A stretch of 64,000 nucleotides of DNA from Arthrobacter sp. SLBN-122 (GCF_006715165.1 NZ_VFMS01000001.1:2356001-2420000); one strand, 5' to 3'. Counted from the first letter of the stretch, positions 1 to 8,706 are shown. Made by a program: numbers and translations. Notes: generated by a model not told the origin, from the letters alone.

Positions 1-467
1 TAGGCCTGGCCTGCGGGGGTCACGCCGTCCGCCGGCTTCTTGAGCGGGATGTCCTTGAAGTTGCTGCCCCAGGGGGTGGCGGCTGCGCTGCGGTCCACTT
101 CAGCGCCCCCGACGACGGCGCGCACCTGGTAGGCCGAGGCGGCCGTTCCGGTACGGTCCAGGAAGTTGGTGCTGTCCGTGACGGTGGCCAGCTTTTGCCC
201 GTCGCGGTACACAGTGAAATCGGTGCCGGTGAGGCCGGTGGCGGAGGACCCGGTGGCTTCGTTGCCCAGCAGGCGCCAGCTGAGGACAACGCCCTCCGAG
301 GTGCCGGCGGCCACCAGCCCCCGGTCCAGGTGGTCCAGTTGAATGCCGGGGTTCCCGGGCTTGGGGGAGGGTCCGACGGCGGAGGCCGGGGCGGCGAGGC
401 AGCCCACCGTCAGTGCCAGGCCGGCGCCGACCGAAAGAAGGCGTATGGGGGTGAGGCGGGGATTCAT
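1..467 (-). CDS. Rhamnogalacturonan lyase (PL11-like), N-terminal part, cut by window edge
   Basis: The first 155 codons are visible; the gene continues beyond base 1. The ATG at 467 follows an AAAGGA ribosome binding site. Residues 1-30 are a signal peptide (basic start MNPRLTPIR, hydrophobic core, cleavage after APASA), so the enzyme is secreted. The mature start (GLVAAGTSEGVVLSWRLLG, then FTVYRDGQKLATV and IPLKKPADGVTP) is the N-terminal beta-sandwich typical of family PL11 rhamnogalacturonan endolyases such as YesW, which cleave the pectin backbone by beta-elimination. The catalytic propeller lies outside the window, so the family call rests on this start alone. It is transcribed away from the fatty-acid cluster from its own promoter at about 512-541. 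Confidence 0.75.
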   Translation of the reverse strand, partial: MNPRLTPIRLLSVGAGLALTVGCLAAPASAVGPSPKPGNPGIQLDHLDRGLVAAGTSEGVVLSWRLLGNEATGSSATGLTGTDFTVYRDGQKLATVTDSTNFLDRTGTAASAYQVRAVVGGAEVDRSAAATPWGSNFKDIPLKKPADGVTPAGQA

Positions 468-511
468 CAGTGAATCCTTTCAATTTTGAGACCGGAAAAC
501 GCTTCCCCAGC

Positions 512-566
512 AATCTAGGCCTGGGGGAGGGGCGAAGGCAACCCTTGTATTCCTGACCCGGTCAGG
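512..566 (-). promoter_or_regulatory. Promoter and palindromic operator of the PL11 lyase gene
   Basis: On the minus strand, -35 TTGCCT (541-536) and -10 TAGATT (517-512) are 18 bp apart. Just upstream of the -35 is an interrupted palindrome CCTGACC-C-GGTCAGG (552-566), centred about 54 bp before the expected transcription start, a place where activators often bind. Promoter and site are inferred from sequence; the regulator is unknown. Confidence 0.45.
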
Positions 567-595
567 GTATTTAGAACGTTGTAGAAGCGGCAAGC

Positions 596-627
596 CGATG
601 CCCGCCAAGCATGCTTGGCGGGCATCG
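596..627. terminator. Perfect 32-bp palindrome, possible terminator of the acyl-CoA ligase operon
   Basis: Both arms (596-611 and 612-627) are exactly complementary, with AAGCATGCTT at the centre. It lies 113 bp past the end of the acyl-CoA ligase gene on the minus strand. No clear T-run follows, so it could be a weak terminator, a transcript-end stabiliser or a protein-binding site. Confidence 0.4.
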
Positions 628-669
628 ATGCGGAGCCCTGCCGCGAGGCGCCGGCCTTGCCCTGTCCCG

Positions 670-709
670 CCTCGACCCGCCCTGGCCTGCCTCGACCCGC
701 CCTGGCCTG
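670..709. repeat. Two tandem copies of a 20-bp unit
   Basis: A 20-bp unit beginning CCTCGACCCGCC and ending CTGGCCTG is repeated exactly at 670-689 and 690-709, in the non-coding stretch between the ligase stop codon and the palindrome. Related CCTG/CCGCC fragments flank it, suggesting slippage in a noncoding spacer. Confidence 0.7.
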
Positions 710-739
710 ACCTGACCGGCCTTGATATACCCGAATGCC

Positions 740-2323
740 CTAGGCGGGGTCGCCGGCCAGCTTCCGCTTCAGGATCTTCCCACTGGGTCCCAACGGTAGT
801 TCGGAAAGGATCCTGACCACCCGCGGGTACTTGTAGGCCGCGAGCTGGTTGCTGGCGAAGTCCACTAACTCGGTTTCACTGACGGTTGCGCCGGCGTCCA
901 GCACGATCGCGGCCGCAATTTCCTGCCCGTGGACCTCGTCGGGGATGCCGTAGACGGCGGCGCTCACCACTGCCGGGTGGGTCAGCAGGACTTCCTCCAC
1001 TTCCCGGGGGTAGACGTTGTAGCCGTTGCGGATGATCATGTCCTTCTTGCGGTCCACGATGGTGAGGTAGCCGTCGTCGTCCTTTGTTCCCAGGTCTCCG
1101 GTGCGGAACCAGCCGTCCACCACGGCCTCCGCGGTGGCCTCGGGCCGGTTGAGGTAGCCCTTCATCAGCAGGTGTCCGCGGACGACGAGTTCACCGAGTT
1201 CGCCGTTGGGCAGCAGCTCGATGGCCTCCACCGTCTCCGGGCGGGCGATTTCGATATCCACGCCCCAGATGGGGACCCCAATGGTGCCGGGCCGGGGTGC
1301 GGTGCCCACGTGGTTGAAGGAGGCCACCGGCGAGGTCTCGGTCAGGCCGTAGCCTTCGTGGATCTCCACACCGAAAACGTCCCGGAACCTGTCCATGACG
1401 GCCAGCGGCAGGGATGCGCCGCCGGAGATGCCGTACCGGAGCGCGCCCGGACGGTCCGGTACCGTCTTCGCAGCTTCCAGAAGCGCCACATACATGGTGG
1501 GCACCCCCAGGAAGATGTTGACCTTATGCCGCGCCAGCAGCCTCAGCGCGTCCTCGCCGTTGAACCGCGGCATTAGGACGATGGTGGCTCCGGCACGCAG
1601 GCCCGTATTGAGGACCACCGTCTGGCCAAAGGTGTGGAAGAGCGGCAGCCCGCCGAACAGGACGTCGCCTGGCCGGAAGTCCATCACGCTGGTCAGCAGC
1701 ACGCTTGTCTGTTCCACCAGTGAGAAGTGCGTGCCCAGCGCTCCCTTCGGTTTGCCGGTGGTGCCCGAGGTGTAGAGGATGGTGGCCGTATCCGAGGGGC
1801 GGCACGGTTCATACGTCCGGATGGGTTCGACGGCGGCTGCTTCCGCTTCCAGCCGGGGGAACCCGCCGTCGTCGGGAGCCATTACCGTCAGGACGCCGGT
1901 TCCGTTGGCCGCGGCGCCTGCAGCGCCCTCCGTGAGCAGGGGAGCGGCGCAGACCAGCAGCCTTGCGCCGCTGTCCTGCAGGACGTATTCGATTTCGCGG
2001 GCCTTCAGCAGGGCGTGAACGGGGACCACGATGGCGCCGAGCGACAGGATGGCGTAGTACACCCGGGCGAAGTCCGGGACATTGGGGATCAGGACGGCGA
2101 CGGCGTCCCCCGGGCCAATGCCGCGGGCCCGCAGCGCACCGGCATAAGCACGGGTCTGGGCCCAGAGGTCGGCGTAGCTGACCTGGTCCTCACCCACCAC
2201 GAGGGCGATGCTGTTTGGAGTCCTTTTGGCTGATTCGGCCAGGACGGCTGCGACGGAGATGGTGGCGAAGCCGTCGGCGGAGGGGTTGTTGGTCATGGCC
2301 TGCTTCTTCGTTGGGGTGGTCAT
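740..2323 (-). CDS. Long-chain fatty acid--CoA ligase (AMP-forming)
   Basis: An acyl-CoA synthetase of 527 residues that would activate a carboxylic acid to its CoA thioester through an acyl-adenylate. All ANL-superfamily motifs are present in order: the P-loop-like ILYTSGTTGKPKG, the GYGLTETSP adenylate motif, GWFRTGDLG, the hinge DRKKDMIIRNGYNVYP, and the C-terminal GPSGKILKRKL with the catalytic lysine. The ATG at 2323 overlaps the stop codon of the thiolase gene (ATGA), which implies translational coupling; a second ATG at 2296 is possible. It is the last gene of the TetR / acyl-CoA dehydrogenase / thiolase / ligase cluster, so a role in fatty or related acid catabolism is likely. The exact substrate cannot be read from the sequence. 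Confidence 0.9.
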   Translation of the reverse strand: MTTPTKKQAMTNNPSADGFATISVAAVLAESAKRTPNSIALVVGEDQVSYADLWAQTRAYAGALRARGIGPGDAVAVLIPNVPDFARVYYAILSLGAIVVPVHALLKAREIEYVLQDSGARLLVCAAPLLTEGAAGAAANGTGVLTVMAPDDGGFPRLEAEAAAVEPIRTYEPCRPSDTATILYTSGTTGKPKGALGTHFSLVEQTSVLLTSVMDFRPGDVLFGGLPLFHTFGQTVVLNTGLRAGATIVLMPRFNGEDALRLLARHKVNIFLGVPTMYVALLEAAKTVPDRPGALRYGISGGASLPLAVMDRFRDVFGVEIHEGYGLTETSPVASFNHVGTAPRPGTIGVPIWGVDIEIARPETVEAIELLPNGELGELVVRGHLLMKGYLNRPEATAEAVVDGWFRTGDLGTKDDDGYLTIVDRKKDMIIRNGYNVYPREVEEVLLTHPAVVSAAVYGIPDEVHGQEIAAAIVLDAGATVSETELVDFASNQLAAYKYPRVVRILSELPLGPSGKILKRKLAGDPA

Positions 2324-3516
2324 GCTGTGAGGATGAGGGCGTCGCCCTGGCCGCCGCCGCCGCAAAGGGCCACGACGCCGGTGCCGCCGCCGCGGCGTTT
2401 CAGCGCAAGCGCCTGGTGCAGCACCAGGCGGGCACCCGAGGCGCCCACGGGGTGGCCCAGGGCAATGGCCCCGCCGTCGGCGTTCACGGCCTCTGTATCG
2501 ATGCCGAGGTCGTTGGCGGAATGGATGAGGACCGAGGCGAAGGCTTCGTTGATTTCCACCAGGTCCAGTTCCTGCACCGTGAGCCCCTGGTCCTTCAGCG
2601 CGCGCTCGATGGCACGGGCCGGCTGGGAATGGAGGGATCCGTCCGGTCCCGCCGTCTGCCCGTGGGCGCCGATCTCGGCGATCCACTCCAGCCCTGCCGC
2701 TTCGGCCGCCGCCTTGCTCGCGATGACCAGCGCCGCGGCGCCGTCGGAGAGGGGCGACGCCGAGCCGGCGGTGATGGTGGCAGTCTCCTCCCTGGAGAAT
2801 GCCGGCCGGAGCTGCGCCAGGGATTCGGCCGTGGTTTCCGGGCGGATGCCCTCGTCGTGCTCAATGGTCAGCGCCGGGCCCTTGCGCTGCGGCACCTGGA
2901 TCGGCGCGATCTCCTCGGCCAGAACCCCGGCGGCCCGGGCTGCTTCGGCGCGCTGGTGCGAGCGGGCCGCCACGGCGTCTTGTTCGGCGCGGCTGATCCC
3001 GCGCTGGGCGTTGCCGGCGTCTGTGGCCTCGCCCATGAGCTTGCCGCTCACCGGGTCCTGGAGTCCGTCGTGGTTCAGGGAATCGAGCATGGGAGCATCG
3101 CCGATGACGACGCCGGCGCGAAGCCCGGGGACCAGGTGCGGTGCGTTGGTCATCGACTCCTGGCCGGCGGCCACAATGAAATCCGCTTCCCCGGTTCGGA
3201 TCATCCGGGCGGCGTCGATCACGGCAGTCAGCCCGGACAGGCAGAGTTTGTTGATGGTGATGGTGGGGACATCCCAGCCGATGCCCGCGGCCAGGCTGGC
3301 CTGGCGTGCGGGCCCCTGCCCGGCGCCGGCCTGGATGACCTGCCCCACGATTACGGCGCCGATTTGTTCTGGCGCCACGCCGGTCCGTTCCAGGGCCGCC
3401 CGGATGGCATGGGCGCCGAGCTGGCTGGAGGAGAAGGGCGTGAGGCCGCCGCGGAACCGGCCGAACGGCGTGCGGGCGCCGCCCAGGATGACGGGGATGT
3501 TGGCGTTCTGGTTCAA
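2320..3516 (-). CDS. Acetyl-CoA C-acyltransferase (thiolase)
   Basis: A 398-residue thiolase of normal family length. The nucleophilic cysteine is Cys92 in NKLCLSGL; the second half carries NEAFA, the GHPVGASGARL histidine motif and the C-terminal CGGGGQGDA motif with the second cysteine. It would cleave 3-ketoacyl-CoA with CoA, or run in reverse to condense two acetyl-CoA. It lies 48 bp downstream of the acyl-CoA dehydrogenase and overlaps the ligase start by 4 bp. No enoyl-CoA hydratase or hydroxyacyl-CoA dehydrogenase is next to it, so a complete beta-oxidation cycle would need genes from elsewhere. Confidence 0.92.
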   Translation of the reverse strand: MNQNANIPVILGGARTPFGRFRGGLTPFSSSQLGAHAIRAALERTGVAPEQIGAVIVGQVIQAGAGQGPARQASLAAGIGWDVPTITINKLCLSGLTAVIDAARMIRTGEADFIVAAGQESMTNAPHLVPGLRAGVVIGDAPMLDSLNHDGLQDPVSGKLMGEATDAGNAQRGISRAEQDAVAARSHQRAEAARAAGVLAEEIAPIQVPQRKGPALTIEHDEGIRPETTAESLAQLRPAFSREETATITAGSASPLSDGAAALVIASKAAAEAAGLEWIAEIGAHGQTAGPDGSLHSQPARAIERALKDQGLTVQELDLVEINEAFASVLIHSANDLGIDTEAVNADGGAIALGHPVGASGARLVLHQALALKRRGGGTGVVALCGGGGQGDALILTA

Positions 3517-3564
3517 GAACAGTCCTTTCAGGGATGACGGGCGGCGGAAGCCACGCGGTAGGTT

Positions 3565-4821
3565 TCAGGCGAACGCTGACATGCCGGTGATGCCCCGGCC
3601 GATGATCAGGGCCTGCATGGTCTCGGTGCCTTCATAGGTGTGGATGGCTTCGATGTCGGCCAGGTGCCGGGCCACGCGGTTCTCCAGCAGGATGCCGTTG
3701 CCGCCCAGAAGGTCACGTGCATTGGACGCAATGCCCCGGGCGGTCCGGGTGCAGGTGTACTTGGCCAGCGACGCCTGCTCCGGAGCAAGCATTCCGGCTT
3801 CATCGAGCCGGGTCATCTGCACCACCATCAGTTGCATGGTGGCCAGCTCGCTGAGCATGCGGGCCAGCCGTTCCTGGACGATCTGGGAGGCGGCCAGGGG
3901 CCGGCCAAACTGCTTGCGCTGCTTGGCGTACTGGACGGCGGTTTCGTAGCAGGCGGTGGCATGGCCGACGGCGGACCAAGCGACACCCAACCGGGTCGCC
4001 AGCAGGACACGGGCGGTGTCCTTGAAGGTTCGGGCGCCCGGGAGGACGCTTGCTTCCGGGACAAAGACATCCTCCAGCCGGATGTGGGCCTGCCAAATGG
4101 CGCGCAGGGCCAGTTTGCCCTCGATCCTGGTGGCGGTGTAGCCGGGGGAGTCCTGCGGAACCAGGTAGCCGTGGACCTGGCCGTCGTCGCCCCGCGCCCA
4201 CACAATGCTGACGCCGCCAACGGAGCCGTTGCCGATCCATTTCTTTTCGCCGTTCAGCAGGTAGCCGCCGTCAGTACGGGTTGCCGTGCTTTCCAGGGCC
4301 ACCGAGTCTGAGCCGTGGGTGGGCTCTGTCAGAGCGAAGGCGGCGTATTCGGTGCCGCCGGCGATCGCGGGCAGCCAGCGCTCCCGCTGCTCAGCGGATC
4401 CACATTCCGCCACGGAGCGCAGGGCCAGGCCGCCCTGGACCGCGATCATGGTTGCCACGGAGCCGTCGCCGCGGCTGATTTCCATGTTCACCAGCCCGGC
4501 GGCCATGCTGCTCATCGGAGCGTAACCGTCCACTGGCACGCCATCGCGCAGCAGGTCCAGTTCGCCAAGGCGGCGGAGCAGATGCAGTGGGTACTCGCCG
4601 CGTTCCCAGTAACCATCGATGACCGGGAGGACCTCCTCCTGTACGAAGCGGCGGGCCCGGTCCCAGTACATGCGGTCCTCATGGCTGATGCCGGTCAGGA
4701 CGGACGCGGGGTCGGTGCCGAGGGCCTCGGTCAGGAAATAGTCCGGCTCCACGGTGCCGGCAGGAAAGCCCGCAGGGCTTTCGGTGCGGGCGGGCACCTG
4801 GGTGGGCGACGTCGTCGTCAT
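3565..4821 (-). CDS. Acyl-CoA dehydrogenase, glutaryl-CoA dehydrogenase-like
   Basis: A 418-residue FAD enzyme that would oxidise an acyl-CoA to the enoyl-CoA. The family signature ALTEPTHGSDS and NGEKKWIGNG are present, and the C-terminal HTYEGTETMQALIIGRGITG has the likely catalytic base Glu397 in the position used by glutaryl-CoA dehydrogenases. The N-terminal extension of about 35 residues is normal for that subgroup. The ATG at 4821 has GAGGAT about 9 nt upstream. First structural gene after the TetR gene, with a promoter and inverted repeats in the 114-bp gap. The substrate could be glutaryl-CoA or another short acyl-CoA. Confidence 0.88.
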   Translation of the reverse strand: MTTTSPTQVPARTESPAGFPAGTVEPDYFLTEALGTDPASVLTGISHEDRMYWDRARRFVQEEVLPVIDGYWERGEYPLHLLRRLGELDLLRDGVPVDGYAPMSSMAAGLVNMEISRGDGSVATMIAVQGGLALRSVAECGSAEQRERWLPAIAGGTEYAAFALTEPTHGSDSVALESTATRTDGGYLLNGEKKWIGNGSVGGVSIVWARGDDGQVHGYLVPQDSPGYTATRIEGKLALRAIWQAHIRLEDVFVPEASVLPGARTFKDTARVLLATRLGVAWSAVGHATACYETAVQYAKQRKQFGRPLAASQIVQERLARMLSELATMQLMVVQMTRLDEAGMLAPEQASLAKYTCTRTARGIASNARDLLGGNGILLENRVARHLADIEAIHTYEGTETMQALIIGRGITGMSAFA

Positions 4822-4849
4822 GTATCTGCATCCTCTAAATCAGCGGCGG

Positions 4850-4913
4850 TGGAACTGATGTGGCTTCCGCCACACCGACACTAAGGATGCATTGAAACGC
4901 AGTTCCACGTCAA
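4850..4913 (-). promoter_or_regulatory. Putative promoter with paired TGGAACTG operator arms
   Basis: On the minus strand a -35-like TTGACG (4913-4908) is followed at once by TGGAACTG (4907-4900); the inverted copy CAGTTCCA lies at 4857-4850. The two exact 8-bp arms are 42 bp apart and flank the expected start of transcription for the acyl-CoA dehydrogenase operon. The adjacent TetR product is the natural candidate to bind here. No convincing -10 was found. Confidence 0.35.
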
Positions 4914-4935
4914 GAAACTCAGTGTCACCGGCGGG

Positions 4936-5643
4936 TTAGGGGAGGGCGTCCAGGACTGCCTGGGCGATCGCTTCCCTGCCTGCCTGGCCCGGAAGGACGG
5001 TCACGACGACGGTCGGCGCAGGTTGGGCGGTGGCGGCGCCACCAAGGAGTGCGGGCCTGAACGTTTCCGCCAGCGCCCGGAGTTCGGCTGCGAGGGCGGG
5101 AGCCCTTTTCCGGTCCCCATCCCCGGTTTCGCCGGCACCGGGCGCCCGCAGCCACTGCCGCAGGAAGGCGTTATGCACCGCCACCACGGCCGCGGCGAAG
5201 GCCACGGCCTTGTACCCGCCCGGCCCGTCCTGGGGCAGCTTGTCATTGAGGTACTGCAGGAAGGCCCGCTCGTACCGGTGCGACGTGACCAGTTCCCGGT
5301 CCCGAAGGGCCGGAACCGCCTGCAGCAGTTCGTACCGGGCCAGGGACGTTTCGCGGTTCCGCAGGTGGTGCTCGAAGACCAGCAGTGCTGCATCGGCGAC
5401 GGCGGCCAGGGGTTCCAGCCTCGATTCCGCAAGCCGGTCATTCACCTGGCGCAGGATCCGTTCATGATCGGCGAAGACCACGTCCTCCTTTGACCCGAAC
5501 CGCCGGAAAAACGTGCTGCGGCTCATGCCCGAGACTTCAGCCAGTTCCTCAACGGATGTTGCATCGAAACCCTGCCTGGCCAGGAGCCCGATGGCGGCGG
5601 CCACAGGCTTATCGGCGGACTGTTCGGAAGGGGGCAACGTCAT
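4936..5643 (-). CDS. TetR family transcriptional regulator
   Basis: A 235-residue regulator. The N-terminal helix-turn-helix is clear at about residues 15-60 (AIGLLARQGFDATSVEELAEVSGMS followed by RSTFFRRFGSKEDVVF); the C-terminal ligand domain is divergent, as usual. The start codon has no ribosome binding site but is preceded by TAATTT exactly six bases upstream, fitting a leaderless mRNA. It is encoded just upstream of, and in line with, the acyl-CoA dehydrogenase-thiolase-ligase genes and probably represses them in response to an acyl-CoA. The ligand is inferred from the neighbours only. Confidence 0.88.
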   Translation of the reverse strand: MTLPPSEQSADKPVAAAIGLLARQGFDATSVEELAEVSGMSRSTFFRRFGSKEDVVFADHERILRQVNDRLAESRLEPLAAVADAALLVFEHHLRNRETSLARYELLQAVPALRDRELVTSHRYERAFLQYLNDKLPQDGPGGYKAVAFAAAVVAVHNAFLRQWLRAPGAGETGDGDRKRAPALAAELRALAETFRPALLGGAATAQPAPTVVVTVLPGQAGREAIAQAVLDALP

Positions 5644-5713
5644 GCGCCGAAATTAGCACAGCCGGCAAGTAGCGCCGGCCCGCCGCTGGATGCGGCAGGC
5701 CGGCGCCACCGGC

Positions 5714-6736
5714 TCAGGCTCCCTGGCGGGACCAGCTGGTGAGTTTGTCCGAGAGCTGCATGTAGGCCTCGTTCACCTGCTGCAGCTCCGGGTGGCTGTC
5801 ATACCACTCGACGATTTCCCGGGCGCCGTCCGCGAACGGGATGGTGGCGGTGTAGTCCGGGACCAGGGACTTGATCTTGGTGTTGTCGAAAACCACCGAA
5901 TGGGACCTGTCGCCCAGGAGGTTGGAGCCCAGTTCCTGGTCGTGGGCGGCGATGGTTTCAGAGGCCACGTGCACCAGTTCCGGCTCCCGGACTCCGGCTG
6001 CTCGGGCGAAGAGCGCGTAGATCTGGTTCCAGGGCAGGTACTCGTCGGAGGTGATGGTGTAGCTCTCGCCCACCGCCTGCGGCCGTCCCAGTACGCCGAC
6101 GAATGCCTTGGCGAAGTCCCTGCTGTGGGTCAGCGTCCACAGTGAGGTGCCGTCGCCATGGACCATGACCGGAAGGCCGTTGCGCATCCGGTGGATGTCC
6201 GTCCAGCCGCCCACCATTGCAATCTTGGTGCGGTCGTAGGTGTGCGACGGGCGGATGACGGTCAGGGGGAAGTCCTGCTCCCGGTAGGCCAGGAACAGCA
6301 GTTCCTCGCATGCGATCTTGTCCCGGGAGTACTGCCAGAACGGATTCTTCAGCGGCGTCGACTCCCGGATGGGAAGCCTGGTGGGCGGCTTCTGGTAGGC
6401 GGAGGCGGAGCTGATGAAGACGAACTGCCCGGTCCGTTCCCGGAAGAGCTCCATGCTTGTTTGCGCCTGGTCCGGAGTGTAGGAGATGAAGTCCGCGACG
6501 GCGTCGAACTCCCTCCCGCCCAGGACTTCCCGGACCGAGGCCGCATCCCGGACGTCCGCGTGCAGCACTTCTGTCCCGTCCGGGACCGGCCTGCTGGACT
6601 GGCCTCGGTTCAGGATGGTCAGCCGGTGGCCCAGCGCGACGGCGCGTTCGGCTGCCGCCGCGCTGATGACCCCGGTGCCGCCGATGAAGAGGATGCTCCG
6701 GGATGCCACGGTATCGCCCACGGGTGGGGTTACCAC
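5714..6736 (-). CDS. NAD-dependent epimerase/dehydratase family protein (extended SDR)
   Basis: A 340-residue Rossmann enzyme. The dinucleotide motif is the atypical FIGGTGVIS near residue 17; FVFISSASAYQKP and a downstream YSRDKIACE supply the SDR Ser-Tyr-Lys set, and the C-terminal half resembles isoflavone-reductase/epimerase-like sugar or flavonoid SDRs. It starts with GTG at 6736, 8 nt after a GGAGGA, and overlaps the end of the aldo/keto reductase gene by 7 bp, so the two are co-translated. The substrate is unknown; pairing with a reductase suggests a small carbohydrate or related alcohol. Confidence 0.8.
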   Translation of the reverse strand: MVTPPVGDTVASRSILFIGGTGVISAAAAERAVALGHRLTILNRGQSSRPVPDGTEVLHADVRDAASVREVLGGREFDAVADFISYTPDQAQTSMELFRERTGQFVFISSASAYQKPPTRLPIRESTPLKNPFWQYSRDKIACEELLFLAYREQDFPLTVIRPSHTYDRTKIAMVGGWTDIHRMRNGLPVMVHGDGTSLWTLTHSRDFAKAFVGVLGRPQAVGESYTITSDEYLPWNQIYALFARAAGVREPELVHVASETIAAHDQELGSNLLGDRSHSVVFDNTKIKSLVPDYTATIPFADGAREIVEWYDSHPELQQVNEAYMQLSDKLTSWSRQGA

Positions 6737-7701
6737 GCGTAGTCCTCCGGTGCCGTGCGGTGTCCCGGGAAGATGTCGTCCAGCCGCTTGAGGGCGTCGT
6801 CGTCGAGGGAGACGTCCAGGGCGCGGATGGCGGCGTCCAGCTGTTCCTGCGTGCGCGGGCCCACGATCGGTGCGGTTACGGCGGGCTGGTGCAGGAGCCA
6901 GGCAAGGGCAACGTCGCCGGGCTCGTGGCCCAGTTCGTCGGCGAAGTCCTCGTACTGGCGGATCTGGTCTTCGTGCTTCTTCAGCGTCTCCGCGGCGCGG
7001 CCCTCGGTGCGCCGCACGCCTTCACGCTCCTTCTTCAGCACCCCGCCCAGCAGCCCGCCCTGCAGCGGCGACCAGGGGATCAGGCCAAGGCCGTACTGCT
7101 GTGCCGCCGGGATGACTTCCAGCTCCACCTGGCGCATGAACAGGTTGTAGATGGACTGCTCGCTGACCAGGCCGGTGTAGTTCCGCCGCCGGGCCGCTTC
7201 CTGCGCCTGGGCGATGTGCCAGCCGGCAAAGTTGCTGCTGCCCGAATACAGGATCTTGCCCTGCTGCACGGCCACCTCGATGGCCTGCCAGATCTCGTCC
7301 CACGGGGTATCGCGGTCGATGTGGTGGAACTGGTACACATCGATATAGTCCGTCTTCAGGCGCTTGAGGCTCGCGTCCAGTGCCCGGCGGATGTTGAGTG
7401 CCGAGAGCTTGGATTCGTTGGGCCGGTCCGTCATGGTGCCGTAGAGCTTGGTGGCCAGTACGGTGTGTTCGCGGCGCTCGCCGCCCTTGGCGAACCAGCG
7501 GCCGATGATTTCCTCAGTCCAGCCGCGGTGGTCCACGCCGCCATAGACGTTGGCGGTGTCGAAAAAGTTGATGCCGGCCTCGTGGGCCGAGTCCATGATG
7601 CCGTGGGCGTCCGCCTCCTCCGTCTGGGGGCCGAAGTTCATGGTGCCCAGGCAGAGGCGGGAAACTTTCAGGCCGGAACGGCCCAGGTGGGTGTACTGCA
7701 T
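6730..7701 (-). CDS. Aldo/keto reductase
   Basis: A 323-residue NADPH-dependent reductase of the (beta/alpha)8 AKR superfamily. Catalytic residues are in FFDTANVYGG (Asp, Tyr), ATKLYG (Lys) and YQFHHID (His); the cofactor-binding end carries APIVGPRTQEQLDAA. It starts at the ATG at 7701 (MQYTHLGRSGLKVSRLC), preceded by AAAGGA; the reading frame stays open further upstream but without a start signal. It lies 34 bp after the second aldo/keto reductase gene and overlaps the epimerase gene. It belongs to the larger YajO/YghZ-like group; substrate unknown. Confidence 0.9.
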   Translation of the reverse strand: MQYTHLGRSGLKVSRLCLGTMNFGPQTEEADAHGIMDSAHEAGINFFDTANVYGGVDHRGWTEEIIGRWFAKGGERREHTVLATKLYGTMTDRPNESKLSALNIRRALDASLKRLKTDYIDVYQFHHIDRDTPWDEIWQAIEVAVQQGKILYSGSSNFAGWHIAQAQEAARRRNYTGLVSEQSIYNLFMRQVELEVIPAAQQYGLGLIPWSPLQGGLLGGVLKKEREGVRRTEGRAAETLKKHEDQIRQYEDFADELGHEPGDVALAWLLHQPAVTAPIVGPRTQEQLDAAIRALDVSLDDDALKRLDDIFPGHRTAPEDYAW

Positions 7702-7735
7702 GGAAAATCCTTTCGGTGGTGGAGCTTGTCGGAAC

Positions 7736-8557
7736 CTACATCTGGGTGAATGCGGCGACGGCGGGATCGGAGCCAATGCGGGCGCCGGACTCCAGTGCGG
7801 TGATGGCGGCAAGTTCGTCCTGGGAAAGCTTCAGGGACGATGCTGCGAAGTTTTCCCGGATCCGGTCCGGGTTGGCCGACTTGGGGATGACGATGTTTCC
7901 GTTGGCCAGGTGCCAGGCGAGCACCACCTGGGCGGTGCTGGCGTTGTGGGCGTTGGCGATTGCCGTGACGGCGTTTCCGTTCAGGTCCCCGCCCTGCCCC
8001 AGCGGGCTGTAGGCCTCCACCGCGATGCCCAGGTCCCGGCATTTCGCCGCGAGGTCCGCCTGCTGGTAGCTGGGGTGCAGCTCGATCTGGTTGACGGCCG
8101 GAACGGTTTCCGCCGACTCAAGGAGGGTGTCCAAGTGGTCGGAGAGGAAGTTGGAGACGCCGATGGCGCGGATTTCCTTGTTTTCGTACAGCCGCTCCAT
8201 CTCCTTCCAGGCCTGGATGAAGAGCCCTTGCGAGGGGACCGGCCAGTGGATGAGGTAGAGGTCGATGAAGTCCAGGCCCAGTGCCTTGCGGCTGTTCTGG
8301 AATGCTTCCTGCGCGCGGCCCTGCTCGCCGTTCCGGAGCTTCGTGGTGATGAAGATTTCCTCGCGTGCTATTCCGGTGGCGGCCAGGGCTGCGCCCACGC
8401 CTGCCTCGTTCCGGTAGGCTGCGGCGGTGTCAATGTGGCGGTATCCCGCTTCCAAAGCGTCCTCCACGGTCCGCTGGGTTTCTTCCGGCGGGACCTGGAA
8501 AACGCCGAAGCCAAGCTGCGGGATCGTGACGCCGTTGTTGAGTGTCAGCTCTGACAT
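7736..8557 (-). CDS. Aldo/keto reductase, 2,5-diketo-D-gluconate reductase-like
   Basis: A 273-residue AKR of the compact DkgA/DkgB type, distinct from the neighbouring longer reductase. GYRHIDTAAAYRNE supplies Asp and Tyr, TTKLRN the lysine, and LYLIHWPVP the histidine; IVIPKSANPDRIREN binds the NADPH phosphate. The start at 8557 (MSELTLNNG) follows AAGGAG. First gene of the minus-strand unit facing the XRE regulator; a 17-bp palindrome lies in the 202-bp divergent gap. Members reduce keto-sugar acids or small aldehydes. Confidence 0.9.
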   Translation of the reverse strand: MSELTLNNGVTIPQLGFGVFQVPPEETQRTVEDALEAGYRHIDTAAAYRNEAGVGAALAATGIAREEIFITTKLRNGEQGRAQEAFQNSRKALGLDFIDLYLIHWPVPSQGLFIQAWKEMERLYENKEIRAIGVSNFLSDHLDTLLESAETVPAVNQIELHPSYQQADLAAKCRDLGIAVEAYSPLGQGGDLNGNAVTAIANAHNASTAQVVLAWHLANGNIVIPKSANPDRIRENFAASSLKLSQDELAAITALESGARIGSDPAVAAFTQM

Positions 8558-8706
8558 GGGTGTGCTCCTTGGAACGATATGGGATGGAACGTGGTGCTTA
8601 AGTGCCGGCTGCTCGACGGAATGAGAAAGCGGTTTCCGCCGGCTCACTCCTGAGCCTATGCACTTTCCGCCGCCAAGTCAGCAAACAAGGCTGTTCCTGT
8701 TTTTCC

